From assembly GCA_050732935.1 (NCBI GenBank), contig JBOHRW010000006.1, positions 1-23,827 of the forward strand: a DNA stretch of 23,827 bases, written 5' to 3'. The notes beneath the pieces were generated by a model. The model did not search any database. It worked only from the letters and a program-made list of their open reading frames with translations, and was not told the DNA's origin. Below, piece by piece: positions 17,479-23,827 of this stretch. Source of the stretch: DASRVA01 sp050732935. Lineage in GTDB: Bacteria; Gemmatimonadota; Gemmatimonadetes; JACCXV01; JAHWKZ01. Positions within the stretch are counted from its first letter, which is position 1; the number at the start of each line of letters is the position of its first letter. A program made the translations under genes and the position numbers.

Positions 17479-18599
17479 CAGGGCGCCCCCCCTCCGGCGA
17501 CCGACGCCAGCACCTCGAGGGTCCGCTCCGCGGCCGCGTCCCACGAGAACTGGCGGGCGCGCTCGACGGCGGCTGCCTCGAGCGCCGCCCGCTCCTCCGG
17601 GCGGTCGATCGCGCGCTCCATGGCGTCGGCCAGCGCCCCCACGTCGCCGTGGGGCACTACCAGCCCGGTCTCCCCATCGACCACCGTCTCCCTGAGCCCA
17701 GGCGAGTCGCTCACGATGGCGATCGTTCCCACCCGCTGGGCCTCGAGGCTCGAGATCCCCCACCCTTCCTTCGGGCTCGTGTAGAGGAGCGCCCAGGCAC
17801 GCCTCAGGAGCGACCACTTGTCGTCATCGTCGAGCCAGCCCGGAAACGTCACCTGACCCTCCAGACCCCCGGCCGCGGCGCGGCGCTCGAGGGCTTCGCG
17901 ATGGTCCCCGTCCCCGGCCACGATCAGCCGCGCCTCGGGATGCCCCCGGAGCACGCGGGCGAACGCCTCCAGCGCCACCTCGACCGCCTTGTAGCGCTTG
18001 AGACGGGTCAGCACCACGAACAGCGGCGTCTCCGCCTTCGGCTCGGTCAGCCAGCGATCGAGATCCTCGTCCGGCAGGCCGTTGGGGATCACGGTGATGC
18101 GTCCGGGGTCGACCCCCCGTCGCTCGAGGTCCCCGGCGGTCGAGCGTGACACGGCGATGAACGGGCTCCGGCGATAGACGCGGGCGATGGCGCGCTCGCT
18201 GAGCCACACGTAACCCCCGAAGACCGGGTTGCTCTGCTCGAAGACGGTGCTCCCGAACAGATGATGGACCAGCGCCACCACCGGACGGTCGGCGAAGAGA
18301 GGCGTGTAGAACGGGACCTTGTTCAGGTCGTCGACGAGAACGTCGTAGTCGTTTCTGCGGAGCACGCGACGGTAGATCCCGGGCACCGCATAGTTGAAGA
18401 GCTCCCGGCTGCTCCCGCGCCGGATCACGTTGATCCCGTCGAGCCGCTCCTCCCCACGGGCGCCGGGATGGCTCGTGCAGAGGAGGTCCACGCGGTGACC
18501 CGCCGCCGCGATCCGGCCGAACACCTCCCGCAGGTGGAGCTCGGCCCCGCCGGCGAGCGGATGGGTCCAGTCCTGCCAGTTGATCACCAGGATCCGCAC
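17478..18599 (-). CDS. GT4 glycosyltransferase (GT-B fold)
   Basis: A 373-residue glycosyltransferase starting with VRILVINWQDWTHPLAGGAE, in which GGAE (17-20) is the donor-loop motif of many GT4 enzymes. The middle has VALVHHLFGSTVFEQ and SPFIAVSRSTAGDLERRG, and the C-terminal domain has VVLTRLKRYKAVEVALEAF, LIVAGDGDH and the EX7E signature in KEGWGISSLEAQRVGT. The start is a GTG one base after the methyltransferase stop; a longer frame up to 18701 would overlap that gene. It is distinct from the other GT4 enzyme in the cluster (different N-terminal motifs), so the two probably add different residues. The substrate is not identifiable. Confidence 0.92.
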   Translation of the reverse strand: MRILVINWQDWTHPLAGGAELHLREVFGRIAAAGHRVDLLCTSHPGARGEERLDGINVIRRGSSRELFNYAVPGIYRRVLRRNDYDVLVDDLNKVPFYTPLFADRPVVALVHHLFGSTVFEQSNPVFGGYVWLSERAIARVYRRSPFIAVSRSTAGDLERRGVDPGRITVIPNGLPDEDLDRWLTEPKAETPLFVVLTRLKRYKAVEVALEAFARVLRGHPEARLIVAGDGDHREALERRAAAGGLEGQVTFPGWLDDDDKWSLLRRAWALLYTSPKEGWGISSLEAQRVGTIAIVSDSPGLRETVVDGETGLVVPHGDVGALADAMERAIDRPEERAALEAAAVERARQFSWDAAAERTLEVLASVAGGGAP

Positions 18600-18600
18600 C

Positions 18601-19371
18601 TCAGCTCGTCTCCGGACGCTTCGCCACGACGCCGATCGTGTGCGCCACGTAGCGGGCGGCCCGTGGGGCGAGCATCCGTTCCCGGAGGGCTCTGCGAGCA
18701 CGCGCCAGCGGCTCCGGCGCGCGCGGCTCGAGCGGCAGAGGCAGGCCCGCCTTTCGACTTGCTTCGCGGGTCAGCCGATAGGCGAGGCTCGGGACCATCC
18801 AGTCGCCGTACGTGGATACCACCTCGTAACCGGTCTCGCGGATCCTCGCCTCGAGCTCGCCGATCGTGAAATCGGTCTCCCAGCCCGCGAACCAGCGGTC
18901 CGCGCGTAGCGCGAGCCGCTTGATGAGTGTCCAGGGGTGCCAGGTCTGCGGCACGTCCGCCACCAGGATCCCTCCGGGCCGGGTCACCCGGTGGTTCTCC
19001 CGCAGGAAAGCCTCGGGGTTTCCGAAGTGCTCGAGAACCCCTTGATGGAAGACGGCGTCGAAAACGGCGTCCGGGAACGGCAGATGCAGGGCGTCCCCGC
19101 CAACGATCCCGCGTCCACGCAGCGTGGGCTCGGCCCTCGCGGCGAGCCGCCAGGCCTCGGGTGAGGCGTCGAGCGCGACGGCGTGGAGGCCCTGGCGGGC
19201 GAGGTCGGCCGTGTCGCGTCCGGTTCCGGCCCCGATCTCGAGGACTCGCCGCCCTCCGGCGGGCAGGGCATCGAGGAGGGCGTGCAGCACGCGCGGGCTC
19301 GAGCGGTAGACGGTCTCCAGGTCGTCCTTTGTCGACCAGAACCGGTCCCATGTCCCGGCCGAAGCGCTCAC
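18601..19371 (-). CDS. Class I SAM-dependent methyltransferase
   Basis: A 256-residue methyltransferase with motif I VLEIGAGTG (residues 43-51), AVALDASPEAW for motif II, GDALHLPFPDAVFDAVFHQG and LEHFGNPEAFLRENHRVTRPGG for motifs III-IV. The C-terminal part carries DFTIGELEARIRETGYEVVS, common in methyltransferases of glycan gene clusters, and a basic end. The GTG start overlaps the metallophosphoesterase stop (GTGA). It is unlike the second methyltransferase of the cluster beyond the SAM fold. A glycan or lipid carrier is the likely substrate from context. Confidence 0.86.
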   Translation of the reverse strand: MSASAGTWDRFWSTKDDLETVYRSSPRVLHALLDALPAGGRRVLEIGAGTGRDTADLARQGLHAVALDASPEAWRLAARAEPTLRGRGIVGGDALHLPFPDAVFDAVFHQGVLEHFGNPEAFLRENHRVTRPGGILVADVPQTWHPWTLIKRLALRADRWFAGWETDFTIGELEARIRETGYEVVSTYGDWMVPSLAYRLTREASRKAGLPLPLEPRAPEPLARARRALRERMLAPRAARYVAHTIGVVAKRPETS

Positions 19372-20135
19372 ATCCCCAGCGCGAGACGGCTCGCCTCGAA
19401 GGCCGGCAGCCCACGCTCGACGATCGCCTCCTGGGCACCGGGGATGTCATAGCGGATGCGCGCCAGTGTCAGGACCGCCTCGCTCGTGTCGTAGACGGAG
19501 CAGGCCGCGCGCGGATCACGATCGCGGGGCTGCCCCACCGAGCCCGGATTCACGAGATAGCGCCAGGGGCCATCCAGACTGACACTCAGCTCCCCTGCTC
19601 CGTCCTCTCCCCGCTCCTTTCCGCCGGCCGGCACGACCCGCTCGACGCTCCCGTCCGGTGACGCTCGGAAGATCGCCGGCACGTGCGTGTGTCCGATGAA
19701 CCCCACGACGCCGGACATCGCCGCGATCTCCACCGCGGCGCGCGCGGGGTCGGTCACGTAGGGATACCGCTCCGGATTGGCGAAGCCGGCGTGCCCGAAC
19801 GCCAGCGATTCGCGACTCGCCACCGGCGGGAGGGAGGCCAGCCAGTCGCGCTCTCCCTGGCCGAGCATCTCGGCGTGTCGCTCCACCGCGCGCCGGGCGT
19901 GATCGTTGAATTCGCTCCTCAGGGCCGGCTCGAATACGGCGTGGTCGTGGTTTCCCCGCACGGTGATCGAGCAGCGCGCGCGAACGATCTCGATGCAGCG
20001 CTCCGGATCCCCACCATACCCGACCACGTCCCCCAGGCACACGATCTCCTCGATGTCCTGTCCGTCGAGCCAGACCAGCACCGGTTCCAGCGCTTCCAGG
20101 TTGGCGTGGACGTCGGCCACGATCCCGATCCTCAT
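19368..20135 (-). CDS. Calcineurin-like metallophosphoesterase (YfcE/MJ0936-like)
   Basis: A 255-residue binuclear metallophosphoesterase. Metal-binding motifs appear in order: Asp8-x-His10 (IVADVHAN), Gly35-Asp36 (CLGDVVGYGGDP), Gly61-Asn-His-Asp64, His115 in FGHAGF, and GHTH at 148-151, followed by YLVNPGSVGQPRDRDPRA. This is the short YfcE-type fold (PF12850), whose members cleave phosphodiesters. The ATG at 20133-20135 lies 25 bases after nusB and leads the chain of overlapping glycan genes. It may be a housekeeping enzyme simply carried in the operon. The substrate is unknown. Confidence 0.9.
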   Translation of the reverse strand: MRIGIVADVHANLEALEPVLVWLDGQDIEEIVCLGDVVGYGGDPERCIEIVRARCSITVRGNHDHAVFEPALRSEFNDHARRAVERHAEMLGQGERDWLASLPPVASRESLAFGHAGFANPERYPYVTDPARAAVEIAAMSGVVGFIGHTHVPAIFRASPDGSVERVVPAGGKERGEDGAGELSVSLDGPWRYLVNPGSVGQPRDRDPRAACSVYDTSEAVLTLARIRYDIPGAQEAIVERGLPAFEASRLALGM

Positions 20136-20160
20136 GACGACTGGCGAGGCGAGCGCGAGC

Positions 20161-20583
20161 TCAGGAAGGGATCAGGTCGAGCCGATGGGCCGCCGCGTCG
20201 AGGACCCCGTTGACGAAGCGCGGGGAGTCGTGTCCGCCGTAGCGCCGGGCCAGGGTCACCGCCTCGTCGATCGACACCTTGAACGGGATGTCCGGGAAGT
20301 AGAGCAGCTCGGCGAGACCGAGACGCAGGACGTTGCGATCGATGATCGACATCCGCTCCAGGTCCCAGTTCTCCGCGCTCGTGGCGAGCAACCGGTCGAT
20401 CTCCTGGATATGCCGGTCCAGAGCGCCGACGAGCTCCTCGGCGAAACCGCGTGTCTCCGGGCCGATCCGCCGCCGCTCGAAAAAGACGCGCGCCTCGTCG
20501 GCGAGTCGCCCCGGGCGGCGCTGGATCTCCCATGCGTACAGGATCTGGAGCACCCACCGTCGCGCCTTGTGCCTCGGCCTCAC
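20161..20583 (-). CDS. nusB: Transcription antitermination protein NusB
   Basis: A 140-residue all-helical RNA-binding factor that joins S10 (NusE) in antitermination complexes, notably on rRNA operons. The N-terminal RHKARRWVLQILYAWE and C-terminal LERMSIIDRNVLRLGLAELL, PFKVSIDEAVTLARRYG and SPRFVNGVLDAA are standard NusB features. The GTG start overlaps the ribH stop by four bases. The ribH-nusB pairing is widespread in bacteria, which supports both assignments. Confidence 0.96.
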   Translation of the reverse strand: MRPRHKARRWVLQILYAWEIQRRPGRLADEARVFFERRRIGPETRGFAEELVGALDRHIQEIDRLLATSAENWDLERMSIIDRNVLRLGLAELLYFPDIPFKVSIDEAVTLARRYGGHDSPRFVNGVLDAAAHRLDLIPS

Positions 20584-21089
20584 GAGACCTGGAACCCCCG
20601 CACGGCGGCCCGCGTCGCGCGCAGGCGATCGTACAGAGCGGCCTGGGCGAGCGCCGCGCGCGCGGCCGCCCCGCCCTTGTCGAGGCCGTCCGGATCCGCG
20701 CGCCGGGTGGCTTGCTCGGGCGTGTCGGTGGTCAACAGGCCGAGCGCGATCGGGATATTGACCTCCACAGCCAGCCGCTGGACCGCATCCACGGCCGCGC
20801 GGGCGACAAAGTCGAAGTGTGGGGTTTCCCCCCGGATCACCGCGCCCAGCACGACGATCACGTCGGGCTCGGGCTCCTGGCTCAGCACCTGACGGATGGC
20901 GGGCGCGAGCTCGAAGGCGCCGGCCACGGAGAGCTCGTCGATGCGGCTCTCCTCGACCCCCGCCGACCGGAGGGCCGCGCGGGCGCCCGCCACCAGCCGA
21001 TCCGCGATCTCCGCGTGGAAGCGCGCCACGACCAGCGCGACCCGGCGTCCATGCCCGTCGATGGGCAGCTCGGCTCCTTTACCTGTCAT
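20580..21089 (-). CDS. ribH: 6,7-dimethyl-8-ribityllumazine synthase
   Basis: Condenses 3,4-dihydroxy-2-butanone 4-phosphate with 5-amino-6-ribitylaminouracil in riboflavin synthesis and usually assembles as a capsid-like or pentameric oligomer. It has 169 residues. Signatures are ALVVARFHAEIADRL, LSVAGAFELAPAI, GAVIRGETPHFDFV with catalytic His91, and GLLTTDTPEQATRRAD. The ATG at 21087-21089 has no Shine-Dalgarno sequence in the 20 bases upstream, unlike most neighbours, and the hairpin element ends just beyond. Expression may therefore depend on read-through or on a different translation mechanism. Confidence 0.96.
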   Translation of the reverse strand: MTGKGAELPIDGHGRRVALVVARFHAEIADRLVAGARAALRSAGVEESRIDELSVAGAFELAPAIRQVLSQEPEPDVIVVLGAVIRGETPHFDFVARAAVDAVQRLAVEVNIPIALGLLTTDTPEQATRRADPDGLDKGGAAARAALAQAALYDRLRATRAAVRGFQVS

Positions 21090-21107
21090 GACCGGGATGC
21101 AAAAGAG

Positions 21108-21271
21108 CAGCGGTCGTTCAAAATGGGCAAGCTCAAGGCGCCGGGGTACCCGCGAAGCGGGTCGTGAGGACGACCGAGGCGTACATCATCAAGTACGCCG
21201 CAGCGACCCGCTTCGCGGGTACTCCGCCGAAGGAGTGCAACGCAGAGATTGCCCATTTTCAACGACCGCCT
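21108..21271. repeat. Nested-hairpin palindromic element (MITE/REP-like) between ribBA and ribH
   Basis: Outer arms 21110-21130 and 21249-21269 are inverted repeats of 21 bases with one mismatch (left arm core GGTCGTTCAAAATGGGCAA). Inner arms 21146-21164 and 21204-21222 are perfect 19-base inverted repeats, and each also folds alone through CCCGC/GCGGG. Further small stems are GTCGT/ACGAC (21161-21165 with 21170-21174), GGCGTAC/GTACGCC (21178-21184 with 21193-21199) and ACTCC/GGAGT (21221-21225 with 21232-21236). AAGAG occurs at 21103-21107 and 21272-21276, a possible 5-bp target duplication. No transposase frame is inside, so if mobile it would be non-autonomous. It could alternatively be an RNA processing or attenuation structure. 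The structure is certain; mobility is inferred. Confidence 0.8.
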
Positions 21272-22473
21272 AAGAGGTGGCCGAGCTTGTCGCGCTTCGT
21301 CTCCAGATACCGCCGATTGTGATCCGTCGGCTGGACCTCGATCGGAACGTGCTCGGTGATTCTGAGCCCGTAGCCTTCGATGGCCGCCCGCTTGCGCGGA
21401 TTGTTGGTCAAAAGGCGCAGGGTCGTGAGTCCGAGATCGACGAGGATCTGGCAGCCGATTCCGTAGTCGCGCGGGTCCGGGCGAAAGCCCAGGTGCTCGT
21501 TCGCCTCGACGGTATCCAGGCCCTGGTCCTGGAGCATGTACGCCTTGAGCTTGTTGACGAGTCCGATCCCCCGTCCTTCCTGGTGCATGTACAGGACGAC
21601 GCCCTCCCCCTCGTCGGCCACCTGCAGCATGGCATGGTGGAGCTGCTCGCCGCAGTCGCAGCGGAGGCTCCCCAGCACGTCGCCGGTGAAGCACGACGAG
21701 TGGACTCGCACGAGCACGTTCTCCTTCCCCTCGACCTCGCCCTTGACCAGCGCCACGTGGTGCTCGTCGTTCAAGGTGGTGCCGTAGAGGATCAGTCGGA
21801 AATCCCCGTACCGCGTGGGCAGCGGGGTCTCGGCGAGCCGGACGACCAGCTTCTCCTTGAGGCGGCGGTACAGGATCAGGTCCTCGATCGTGATGATCCC
21901 CAGCCCGTGAGCCTGGGCGATCTCGAGGAGCCGTGGAAGGCGCGCCATGGTGCCGTCGTCGTCGACCACCTCGCACAGGACCGCCACCGGCGCCAGGCCG
22001 GCCAGCCGCGCCAGGTCGACCGCCGCCTCCGTGTGCCCGGCCCGCCTGAGGACGCCGCCATCCTTGGCGCGGAGCGGGAACACGTGCCCCGGGCGCGCCA
22101 GGTCCGTGGGGTGGGTCTCCGGATCGACCAGCGTCCGGATCGTCGCCGCCCGGTCGGCGGCGCTGATGCCGGTCGTCGTCCCGTGCCGGGCATCCACCGA
22201 GACGGTGAACGCGGTCTCGTGCAGGGCGGTGTTGTCGGTGACCATGAGGTCCAGGCGGAGCGACTCGGCCCGCTCCCCGCTGATCGGGGCGCAGATCAAT
22301 CCCCGGCCATGGCGGGCCATGAAGTTGATGGCCTCGGGCGTCACCCGCTCGGCGGCCATGATGAAGTCACCCTCGTTCTCGCGGTCCTCGTCGTCGACGA
22401 CGATCAGGACCTCCCCGCGGCGCACGGCCTCGAGCGCCTCCTCGACAGGCGTGAAGGTGACGGGCTGGATCAT
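21259..22473 (-). CDS. ribBA: Bifunctional 3,4-dihydroxy-2-butanone-4-phosphate synthase / GTP cyclohydrolase II
   Basis: A 404-residue fusion of both entry enzymes of riboflavin synthesis. The RibB half (about 1-203) has DDEDRENEGDF (27-37), FMARHGRGLICAPI, TGISAADRAATI, HVFPLRAKDGGVLRRAGHTE and EVVDDDGTMAR. The RibA half has the zinc-site stretch SSCFTGDVLGSLRCDCGEQL, YMHQEGRGIGLVNKLKAY and LLTNNPRKRAAIEGYG. The ATG at 22471-22473 overlaps the ribE stop (ATGA). The last residues (GGR) and the TGA at 21259-21261 are encoded by the arm of the adjacent hairpin element, so the natural C-terminus was probably altered; it still reaches the usual KLGHLL end, and activity is likely kept. Confidence 0.97.
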   Translation of the reverse strand: MIQPVTFTPVEEALEAVRRGEVLIVVDDEDRENEGDFIMAAERVTPEAINFMARHGRGLICAPISGERAESLRLDLMVTDNTALHETAFTVSVDARHGTTTGISAADRAATIRTLVDPETHPTDLARPGHVFPLRAKDGGVLRRAGHTEAAVDLARLAGLAPVAVLCEVVDDDGTMARLPRLLEIAQAHGLGIITIEDLILYRRLKEKLVVRLAETPLPTRYGDFRLILYGTTLNDEHHVALVKGEVEGKENVLVRVHSSCFTGDVLGSLRCDCGEQLHHAMLQVADEGEGVVLYMHQEGRGIGLVNKLKAYMLQDQGLDTVEANEHLGFRPDPRDYGIGCQILVDLGLTTLRLLTNNPRKRAAIEGYGLRITEHVPIEVQPTDHNRRYLETKRDKLGHLLGGR

Positions 22474-23060
22474 GATCGGTTCTCCATCAGGCGCTGCAGG
22501 TAGCGGGCGATCAGGTCGTACTCGACGTTCACGGGATCGCCCGGCTCGAGGTCGACGAAGGTCGTCGCCTCCCAGGTGTGCGGGATGATCGAGAGCCGGA
22601 CATCGTCCCCGGTCACGCCCAGCACGGTCAGGCTGACCCCGTTCACCGCGATCGACCCCCGCTCCGCGACCAGCGCTCGTCCGGAGCGTGGCAACCGTAG
22701 CTGAATGTACCGGTTCTCCCCTTGCCGTTCAATCGACTGGACGGTCGCGACCTCGTCCACGTGCCCCTGCACGAAGTGGCCGCCCAGGCGGTCCCCGACG
22801 GCCAGCGCGCGCTCCAGATTGACTCGCCGTCCCGCCTCCAGCTCGCCCAGGTTGGTCCGGGCGAGGGTCTCGCGCACGGCCTCGACCGCGAACGCGTCCG
22901 GCTCGCGCTCGACCACGGTCAGGCAGACGCCGTCGACCGCGACCGATTCGCCGATCGCGAGCTCGCCGGCGAACGGAGAGGCGACGGAGAGGCGCCTCCC
23001 CTCTCCCAAAGGCTCGACTCCCCGCACGGTGCCGATGGCTTCGACGAGACCGGTGAACAC
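22470..23060 (-). CDS. ribE: Riboflavin synthase alpha subunit
   Basis: Dismutates two 6,7-dimethyl-8-ribityllumazine molecules to riboflavin. It contains two lumazine-binding repeats, the first opening with VFTGLVEAIGTV and including GESVAVDGVCLTVVE and FAVEAVRETLARTNLG. The second opens with GGHFVQGHVDEVATV and includes GSIAVNGVSLTVLGV and LSIIPHTWEATTF. From the GTG at 23058-23060 it has 196 residues and the usual N-terminus of the family; a GTG at 23087 would add nine residues. Neither start has a clear SD. No FMN riboswitch is visible in the roughly 110 bases upstream, and ribD is not in the window, so the pathway's deaminase/reductase must lie elsewhere. Confidence 0.95.
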   Translation of the reverse strand: MFTGLVEAIGTVRGVEPLGEGRRLSVASPFAGELAIGESVAVDGVCLTVVEREPDAFAVEAVRETLARTNLGELEAGRRVNLERALAVGDRLGGHFVQGHVDEVATVQSIERQGENRYIQLRLPRSGRALVAERGSIAVNGVSLTVLGVTGDDVRLSIIPHTWEATTFVDLEPGDPVNVEYDLIARYLQRLMENRS

Positions 23061-23107
23061 CGGGGTAAGGTAAGCGCTCGGGGCCACTCGCCGCTTCGAT
23101 TCCCGCA

Positions 23108-23120
23108 GTATCCCGGATAC
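23108..23120. promoter_or_regulatory. Palindrome GTATCCCGGATAC upstream of ribE
   Basis: A perfect 6+1+6 inverted repeat, 47 bases upstream of the preferred ribE start and 20 upstream of the alternative one. A TTGAAT about 30 bases further upstream on the minus strand could be a -35, but no good -10 is seen. Candidate operator only. Confidence 0.2.
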
Positions 23121-23197
23121 ATTCGTAACGAGAGCGAGGATTCAAGCTGACACCGCAGGAGTTCCTCATCAACCTAGATTACGACTGGTGGGGAGAC

Positions 23198-23488
23198 ATG
23201 GAGATCTTCTTCTATTATGAGAATGCCAGCAACCAGAGAATCGCCAGCGTAGCTCATCACGAAGTGCGCAAAGACGTACAGATCTTTTTTAACAAGCCCA
23301 TCACTTTCACGAGCAGTAGCAACCCGCAGCCCACAGAGGCGGTAAAAGTAGAGATCGAGGAGGATGATGACAGCGACGTCGGGGGAGGTCAAGATGAGGA
23401 TGTTGGGAGCGCTCCAGTAATCCCAGGTCCCGTAGGAATTTCCATTGACGGAGGATACGTCGACCACTTCTGCGATCCCCTCTGTTGA
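23198..23488 (+). CDS. Hypothetical acidic protein, possibly 5'-truncated
   Basis: I do not recognise this gene. The open frame runs from a TAA at about 23131 to the TGA at 23486-23488, but the first ATG is at 23198 (96 residues); the in-frame stretch before it reads LTPQEFLINLDYDWWGD and looks protein-like, so the true start may be lost. The C-terminal part has VKVEIEEDDDSDVGGGQDEDVG, an acidic turn of the sort seen in calcium-binding beta-sandwich (C2-like) domains, and it ends in Cys. Lower GC content than its neighbours and an upstream stop point to transferred or decaying DNA. A minus-strand frame covers the same bases, but the GC-rich stem-loop just downstream favours the plus strand. 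Low confidence. Confidence 0.35.
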   Translation: MEIFFYYENASNQRIASVAHHEVRKDVQIFFNKPITFTSSSNPQPTEAVKVEIEEDDDSDVGGGQDEDVGSAPVIPGPVGISIDGGYVDHFCDPLC

Positions 23489-23501
23489 GCTGTAAGAAGG
23501 A

Positions 23502-23533
23502 CCGGGCGGTCTCGCCCTTGAGGGGCCGCCCGG
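23502..23533 (+). terminator. GC-rich stem-loop downstream of the small acidic ORF
   Basis: Perfect 8-base stem CCGGGCGG (23502-23509) with CCGCCCGG (23526-23533), and a short inner stem CCC-TTGA-GGG in the loop. It begins 14 bases after the stop of the upstream ORF and precedes the lipoprotein gene. There is no run of T after it on either strand, so an intrinsic terminator is possible but not typical. Confidence 0.35.
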
Positions 23534-23610
23534 GCACCATGTTCACAACGTTGACACGATCCACCTTCGGTGCTGCTTCGATAGGTGAAAACCAGACGCG
23601 AGCAGAGACC

Positions 23611-23827
23611 ATGAGTTCCGCGGGATCCTTGGACGTACTCGAACGGACATTCCTTTTTTGCGCCGGAATGCTATCGGCCCTCCTCCTGATTGGCTGCAGC
23701 GAGGAAGATCCGGCCGGGATCGACTTCAATAACGTCCTAGACGGTCGGTGGACTTACAGCGTTACAGGACTTGAACTTCCCGATGGTCGGGTCTGCGGTA
23801 TATCAAGTGCCGTCCTCGACCTGGAGC
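23611..23827 (+). CDS. Secreted lipoprotein of unknown function (partial, 3' end beyond window)
   Basis: Reading from the ATG at 23611 gives 72 residues, cut by the right edge. The signal peptide has a hydrophobic core (FLFCAGMLSALLLIGC) ending in the lipobox LIGC, so Cys29 should be lipidated after cleavage by signal peptidase II. The mature part begins SEEDPAGIDFNNVLDGRWTY and continues with SVTGLELPDGRVCGISSAVL, resembling small beta-rich lipoproteins in which a Gly-x-Trp strand is followed by a Cys-containing strand; I cannot name the family. The next residue after Cys is Ser, compatible with outer-membrane sorting. No strong SD precedes the ATG (AGAGACC). A TTGACA at 23551 has no matching -10. 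Function unknown. Confidence 0.7.
   Translation, partial: MSSAGSLDVLERTFLFCAGMLSALLLIGCSEEDPAGIDFNNVLDGRWTYSVTGLELPDGRVCGISSAVLDLE

Noticed and set aside
23088..23197. FMN riboswitch upstream of ribE
   Set aside because: The conserved RFN boxes are not seen on the minus strand and the space is too short for the full element.
23174..23467. Minus-strand 97-codon frame in the low-GC segment
   Set aside because: Some hydrophobic stretches, but no ribosome-binding site and no family resemblance; the plus frame has a plausible acidic domain and a following stem-loop. Not excluded with certainty.
23551..23556. TTGACA as -35 of a lipoprotein promoter
   Set aside because: The bases 17 further on read TGCTTC, and no TATAAT-like sequence occurs at acceptable spacing.

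Overview
The window is high-GC DNA (about two thirds G+C by eye) with tightly packed genes, most on the minus strand. The gene content points to a Gram-negative, respiring bacterium: a TonB-type transducer, a lipoprotein, a type II NADH dehydrogenase, DapF and a complete-looking microcompartment shell pair. GTG starts and 1-4 base stop/start overlaps are the rule. I cannot place it in a phylum from the sequence alone; the mix fits an uncultured environmental lineage better than a well-studied genus.

Region 1 (1-3210, minus) is the end of an ethanolamine-utilisation-like microcompartment (metabolosome) operon. In order of transcription it holds eutL (trimeric shell protein), an eutK-like shell protein with a C-terminal winged-helix tail, a ParA-family ATPase, a small protein equivalent only to the N-terminal module of EutQ, and a EutD-type phosphotransacetylase cut by the left edge. 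The ParA plus small-protein pair between shell and enzyme genes is the most system-like novelty here: it suggests a positioning or segregation module for a metabolosome.

Region 2 (3309-8920) is housekeeping: a TonB-like protein, leuS, a divergent type II NADH dehydrogenase, and dapF.

Region 3 (8945-18599, extended to 20135) is a membrane glycosylation cluster. It has two GT4 glycosyltransferases, two GT2 polyprenyl-phosphate-sugar synthase-like enzymes, two multi-span GT-C-type proteins (one ArnT/GT39-like, one YfhO-like), a flippase-like membrane protein, two SAM methyltransferases and a metallophosphoesterase. The combination of GT2 enzymes, a multi-span carrier protein and a YfhO-like protein recalls the three-component systems that glycosylate extracytoplasmic polymers.

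Region 4 (20161-23060) is a riboflavin operon, ribE-ribBA-ribH-nusB, lacking ribD. A 160-bp element built of nested hairpins sits between ribBA and ribH; its arm supplies the ribBA stop codon, and possible 5-bp target duplications flank it. The rib genes run on with tiny gaps or overlaps into regions 3 and 2, so ribE to dapF could be one very long transcription unit.

Region 5 (23088-23827) has visibly lower GC and opposite orientation. It holds a possible 5'-truncated acidic ORF, a GC-rich stem-loop and the start of a lipoprotein gene cut by the right edge. I saw no rRNA, tRNA, CRISPR array or FMN riboswitch.
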